Assembly: GCA_018372555.1 (NCBI GenBank)
Contig: JAHAIU010000164.1
Location: 1-6,467, forward strand
Reading direction: 5' to 3'
DNA from: Clostridium sp.
Lineage (GTDB): Bacteria > Bacillota > Clostridia > Clostridiales > Clostridiaceae
Length of the DNA: 6,467 nucleotides
The translations under genes and the position numbers were made by a program. Shown in pieces: positions 5,322-6,467 of this stretch. Within the stretch, counting starts at the first letter, position 1. Every line of letters begins with the position of its first letter. Under the pieces are notes generated by a model. It saw only the letters and a list, made by a program, of their open reading frames with translations. It was not told the origin of the DNA and searched no databases.

Positions 5322-6164
5322 ATGAAAAAGATTTTTGTTATAGGTGCTGGAACTATGGGTGCTGGTATAGTTCAAGCTTTTGCTCAAAAAGGATATGAGG
5401 TTATAGTTAGGGACATAAAGGATGAATTCGTCGAAAGAGGAATTAACGGAATCAATAAAGGATTAACTAAGCTAGTAGCTAAGGGAAAAATCACTGAAGA
5501 AGATAAGGAAGCAATTCTTGGAAGAATATCTGGAACTACAGATTTATCTCTTGCTGAAGATTGTGACTTAGTTATTGAAGCAGCTGTAGAAAATATGGAA
5601 ATAAAGAAAAGTATATTTGCTGAATTAGATGGAATTTGTAAAGAATCTACTATTTTAGCTTCTAATACATCATCTTTATCAATAACTGAAGTTGCTTCAG
5701 CAACAAAGAGACCAGATAAGGTTATAGGAATGCACTTCTTTAACCCAGCTCCAGTAATGAAGCTAGTTGAAGTTATAAGAGGAATAGCTACATCTCAAGA
5801 AACTTTTGATGCTGTAAAAGAATTATCAGTAGCAATTGGAAAAGAACCAGTAGAAGTTGCAGAAGCTCCTGGATTTGTAGTTAACAGAATACTTATTCCT
5901 ATGATAAATGAAGCAAGCTTTATTCTTCAAGAAGGAATTGCTTCAGTAGAAGATATAGATACTTCAATGAAATATGGTGCAAACCATCCAATGGGACCAT
6001 TAGCATTAGGAGATCTTATAGGATTAGATGTATGTTTAGCTATTATGGATGTTTTATTTAATGAAACTGGAGATAGCAAGTATAGAGCAAGCAGTCTTTT
6101 AAGAAAGTACGTTAGAGCTGGATACCTAGGTAGAAAGACTGGAAGAGGTTTTTACACTTACTAA
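5322..6164 (+). CDS. hbd: 3-hydroxybutyryl-CoA dehydrogenase
   Basis: Hbd is a cytoplasmic L-3-hydroxyacyl-CoA dehydrogenase that reduces acetoacetyl-CoA to (S)-3-hydroxybutyryl-CoA; clostridial enzymes mostly use NADH. It has 280 residues and ends in GRGFYTY, close to the usual 281-282. The Rossmann domain (1-185) starts with GAGTMGAG (8-15), and the acid after the second strand is Asp31, which suits NAD. Catalytic and substrate residues are Ser117 in NTSS, His138 in MHFFNP, Glu150 in KLVE and Asn188 in FVVNRI. The C-terminal helical domain (186-280) contains the GANHPMGPLALGDLIGLD segment (219-236). The ribosome binding site AAAGGGTG (5307-5314) is a poorer match than those of crt, bcd, etfB and etfA, which suggests less translation per mRNA. 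It is separated from etfA by 315 nt with its own promoter candidate, and followed by a strong terminator. Confidence 0.97.
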   Translation: MKKIFVIGAGTMGAGIVQAFAQKGYEVIVRDIKDEFVERGINGINKGLTKLVAKGKITEEDKEAILGRISGTTDLSLAEDCDLVIEAAVENMEIKKSIFAELDGICKESTILASNTSSLSITEVASATKRPDKVIGMHFFNPAPVMKLVEVIRGIATSQETFDAVKELSVAIGKEPVEVAEAPGFVVNRILIPMINEASFILQEGIASVEDIDTSMKYGANHPMGPLALGDLIGLDVCLAIMDVLFNETGDSKYRASSLLRKYVRAGYLGRKTGRGFYTY

Positions 6165-6185
6165 AATTAAGATATATATTACCGA

Positions 6186-6221
6186 AAAAATCCCTTGCTT
6201 CCTTATGAGCAAGGGATTTTT
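6186..6221 (+). terminator. Intrinsic terminator of hbd
   Basis: AAAAATCCCTTGCT (6186-6199) pairs perfectly with AGCAAGGGATTTTT (6208-6221) around an 8-nt loop, beginning 22 nt after the hbd stop. The T run 6217-6221 follows the GC-rich stem on the plus strand and the A run 6185-6190 gives the same on the minus strand, so it can act in both directions. Confidence 0.93.
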
Positions 6222-6237
6222 CAATTAACAGTTAACA
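6219..6237. repeat. Right copy of inverted repeat flanking hbd
   Basis: TTTCAATTAACAGTTAACA is the exact reverse complement of 5287-5305 in front of hbd. It overlaps the end of the hbd terminator. Related TTAACAA words recur nearby at 6232-6238, 6246-6252, 6296-6302 and 6303-6309. Confidence 0.7.
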
Positions 6238-6260
6238 ATGGGCAATTAACAAGTAAGGAG

Positions 6261-6285
6261 AAAACTCAGATGAGCTGAGATTTTT
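6261..6285 (+). terminator. Weak terminator-like hairpin, first repeat unit
   Basis: CTCAG (6265-6269) pairs with CTGAG (6275-6279), and three outer A-T pairs form beyond one A/A mismatch (6264/6280). A five-T run follows at 6281-6285. It looks like a degenerate copy of the hairpin at 6318-6344 and would be a poor terminator alone. Confidence 0.4.
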
Positions 6286-6317
6286 CAAATAGCAGTTAAC
6301 AATTAACAATTTAGGTG

Positions 6318-6344
6318 AAAACTCAGAGGTATCTGAGTTTTTTT
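6318..6344 (+). terminator. Intrinsic terminator, second repeat unit
   Basis: AAAACTCAGA (6318-6327) pairs perfectly with TCTGAGTTTT (6332-6341) around the tetraloop GGTA, with a T run spanning 6338-6344. It could serve as back-up for the hbd terminator. A four-T run also follows the stem on the minus strand, so it may act on a convergent gene outside the window. Confidence 0.75.
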
Positions 6345-6435
6345 AATTAAGAATGATAAGAAATGCAAAAATGAAGAAATTAAGGAGTTAAGAATTTGGA
6401 GTGAGAAGGTTGGGGGCTGGGAGAATAAAACTTGA

Positions 6436-6464
6436 TTAAGATAATTTTGTTATAGATATATAAT
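6436..6464 (+). promoter_or_regulatory. Possible promoter of the next gene
   Basis: TTAAGA (6436-6441; 4 of 6 matches), a 17-bp spacer and a perfect TATAAT (6459-6464) point rightwards, 3 bp from the window edge. With AT-rich sequence such matches arise easily, and the gene it would serve is not visible. Confidence 0.3.
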
Positions 6465-6467
6465 AGG

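Larger units (their letters stand above)
6243..6356 (+). repeat. 57-bp imperfect tandem duplication
   Basis: CAATTAACAA starts two units, at 6243 and 6300. Each continues through a short spacer to GAAAACTCAGA (6260-6270 and 6317-6327), then a hairpin and a T run (6281-6285; 6338-6344). The offset is 57 bp, shifting to 58 after a one-base difference in the hairpin loop. The unit is therefore a repeat word plus a terminator-like module. Confidence 0.7.
6165..6467. other. Non-coding region downstream of hbd
   Basis: No gene is visible in these 303 bp on either strand; open frames are only a few codons long. It contains the hbd terminator (6186-6221), the inverted-repeat copy (6219-6237), a 57-bp tandem duplication with two hairpins (6243-6356), a purine-rich stretch (about 6377-6424) and a possible rightward promoter near the edge (6436-6464). 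Confidence 0.7.

Noticed and set aside
336..6164. A previously undescribed gene system
   Set aside because: All six genes are complete members of well-known families in the classical clostridial rex-crt-bcd-etfBA-hbd order, with expected catalytic residues and lengths. No extra, fused or broken gene was found.
6232..6309. Four TTAACAA words as a Rex decoy or operator cluster
   Set aside because: All point the same way and none has a partner TTGTTAA at the right distance, so no palindromic operator forms. They belong to the repeat units.

Overview
The window is a very AT-rich chromosomal segment of a butyrate-forming Firmicute, almost certainly a Clostridium of cluster I (Clostridium sensu stricto). 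The evidence is the gene order rex-crt-bcd-etfB-etfA-hbd all on the plus strand, the strong AGGAGG-type ribosome binding sites, the AGA/TTA/ATA-rich codon use, and protein lengths matching the classical clostridial 'bcs' (butyryl-CoA synthesis) operon. I cannot name the species from sequence alone.

Layout: 1-335 is non-coding, with rex promoter candidates, a Rex-like half-operator and a long AT palindrome. 336-980 is rex, the NADH/NAD+-sensing repressor, closed by a strong intrinsic terminator (1041-1071). The Rex operator follows at once (1080-1097, 13 of 14 consensus positions, inside a 14-bp-arm palindrome at 1072-1105), then the crt promoter. crt (1173-1955), bcd (2044-3183), etfB (3199-3978) and etfA (3999-5006) form a tight unit with no terminator between them. 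A 315-bp gap separates etfA from hbd (5322-6164). It is not empty: it has a near-consensus extended -10 promoter, a 23-pair hairpin and a weak hbd ribosome binding site, so hbd may be partly uncoupled from the other genes. hbd ends at a strong terminator (6186-6221), followed by a 57-bp tandem duplication that carries two further hairpins, a purine-rich stretch and a possible promoter pointing out of the window.

Together the enzymes turn acetoacetyl-CoA into butyryl-CoA: Hbd reduces it to 3-hydroxybutyryl-CoA, Crt dehydrates this to crotonyl-CoA, and the Bcd/EtfAB flavoprotein complex reduces crotonyl-CoA with NADH while passing electrons to ferredoxin (flavin-based electron bifurcation). Rex, encoded next door, senses the NADH/NAD+ ratio and is expected to release the crt operator when NADH builds up. 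The thiolase that feeds the pathway is not in this window.

The coding content is a well-known system; I found no undescribed gene system. What merits a second look is non-coding: the etfA-hbd leader with its own promoter and hairpin, a 13-bp word shared between the rex and hbd upstream regions, the 19-bp inverted repeats flanking hbd, and the stacked terminator modules downstream.
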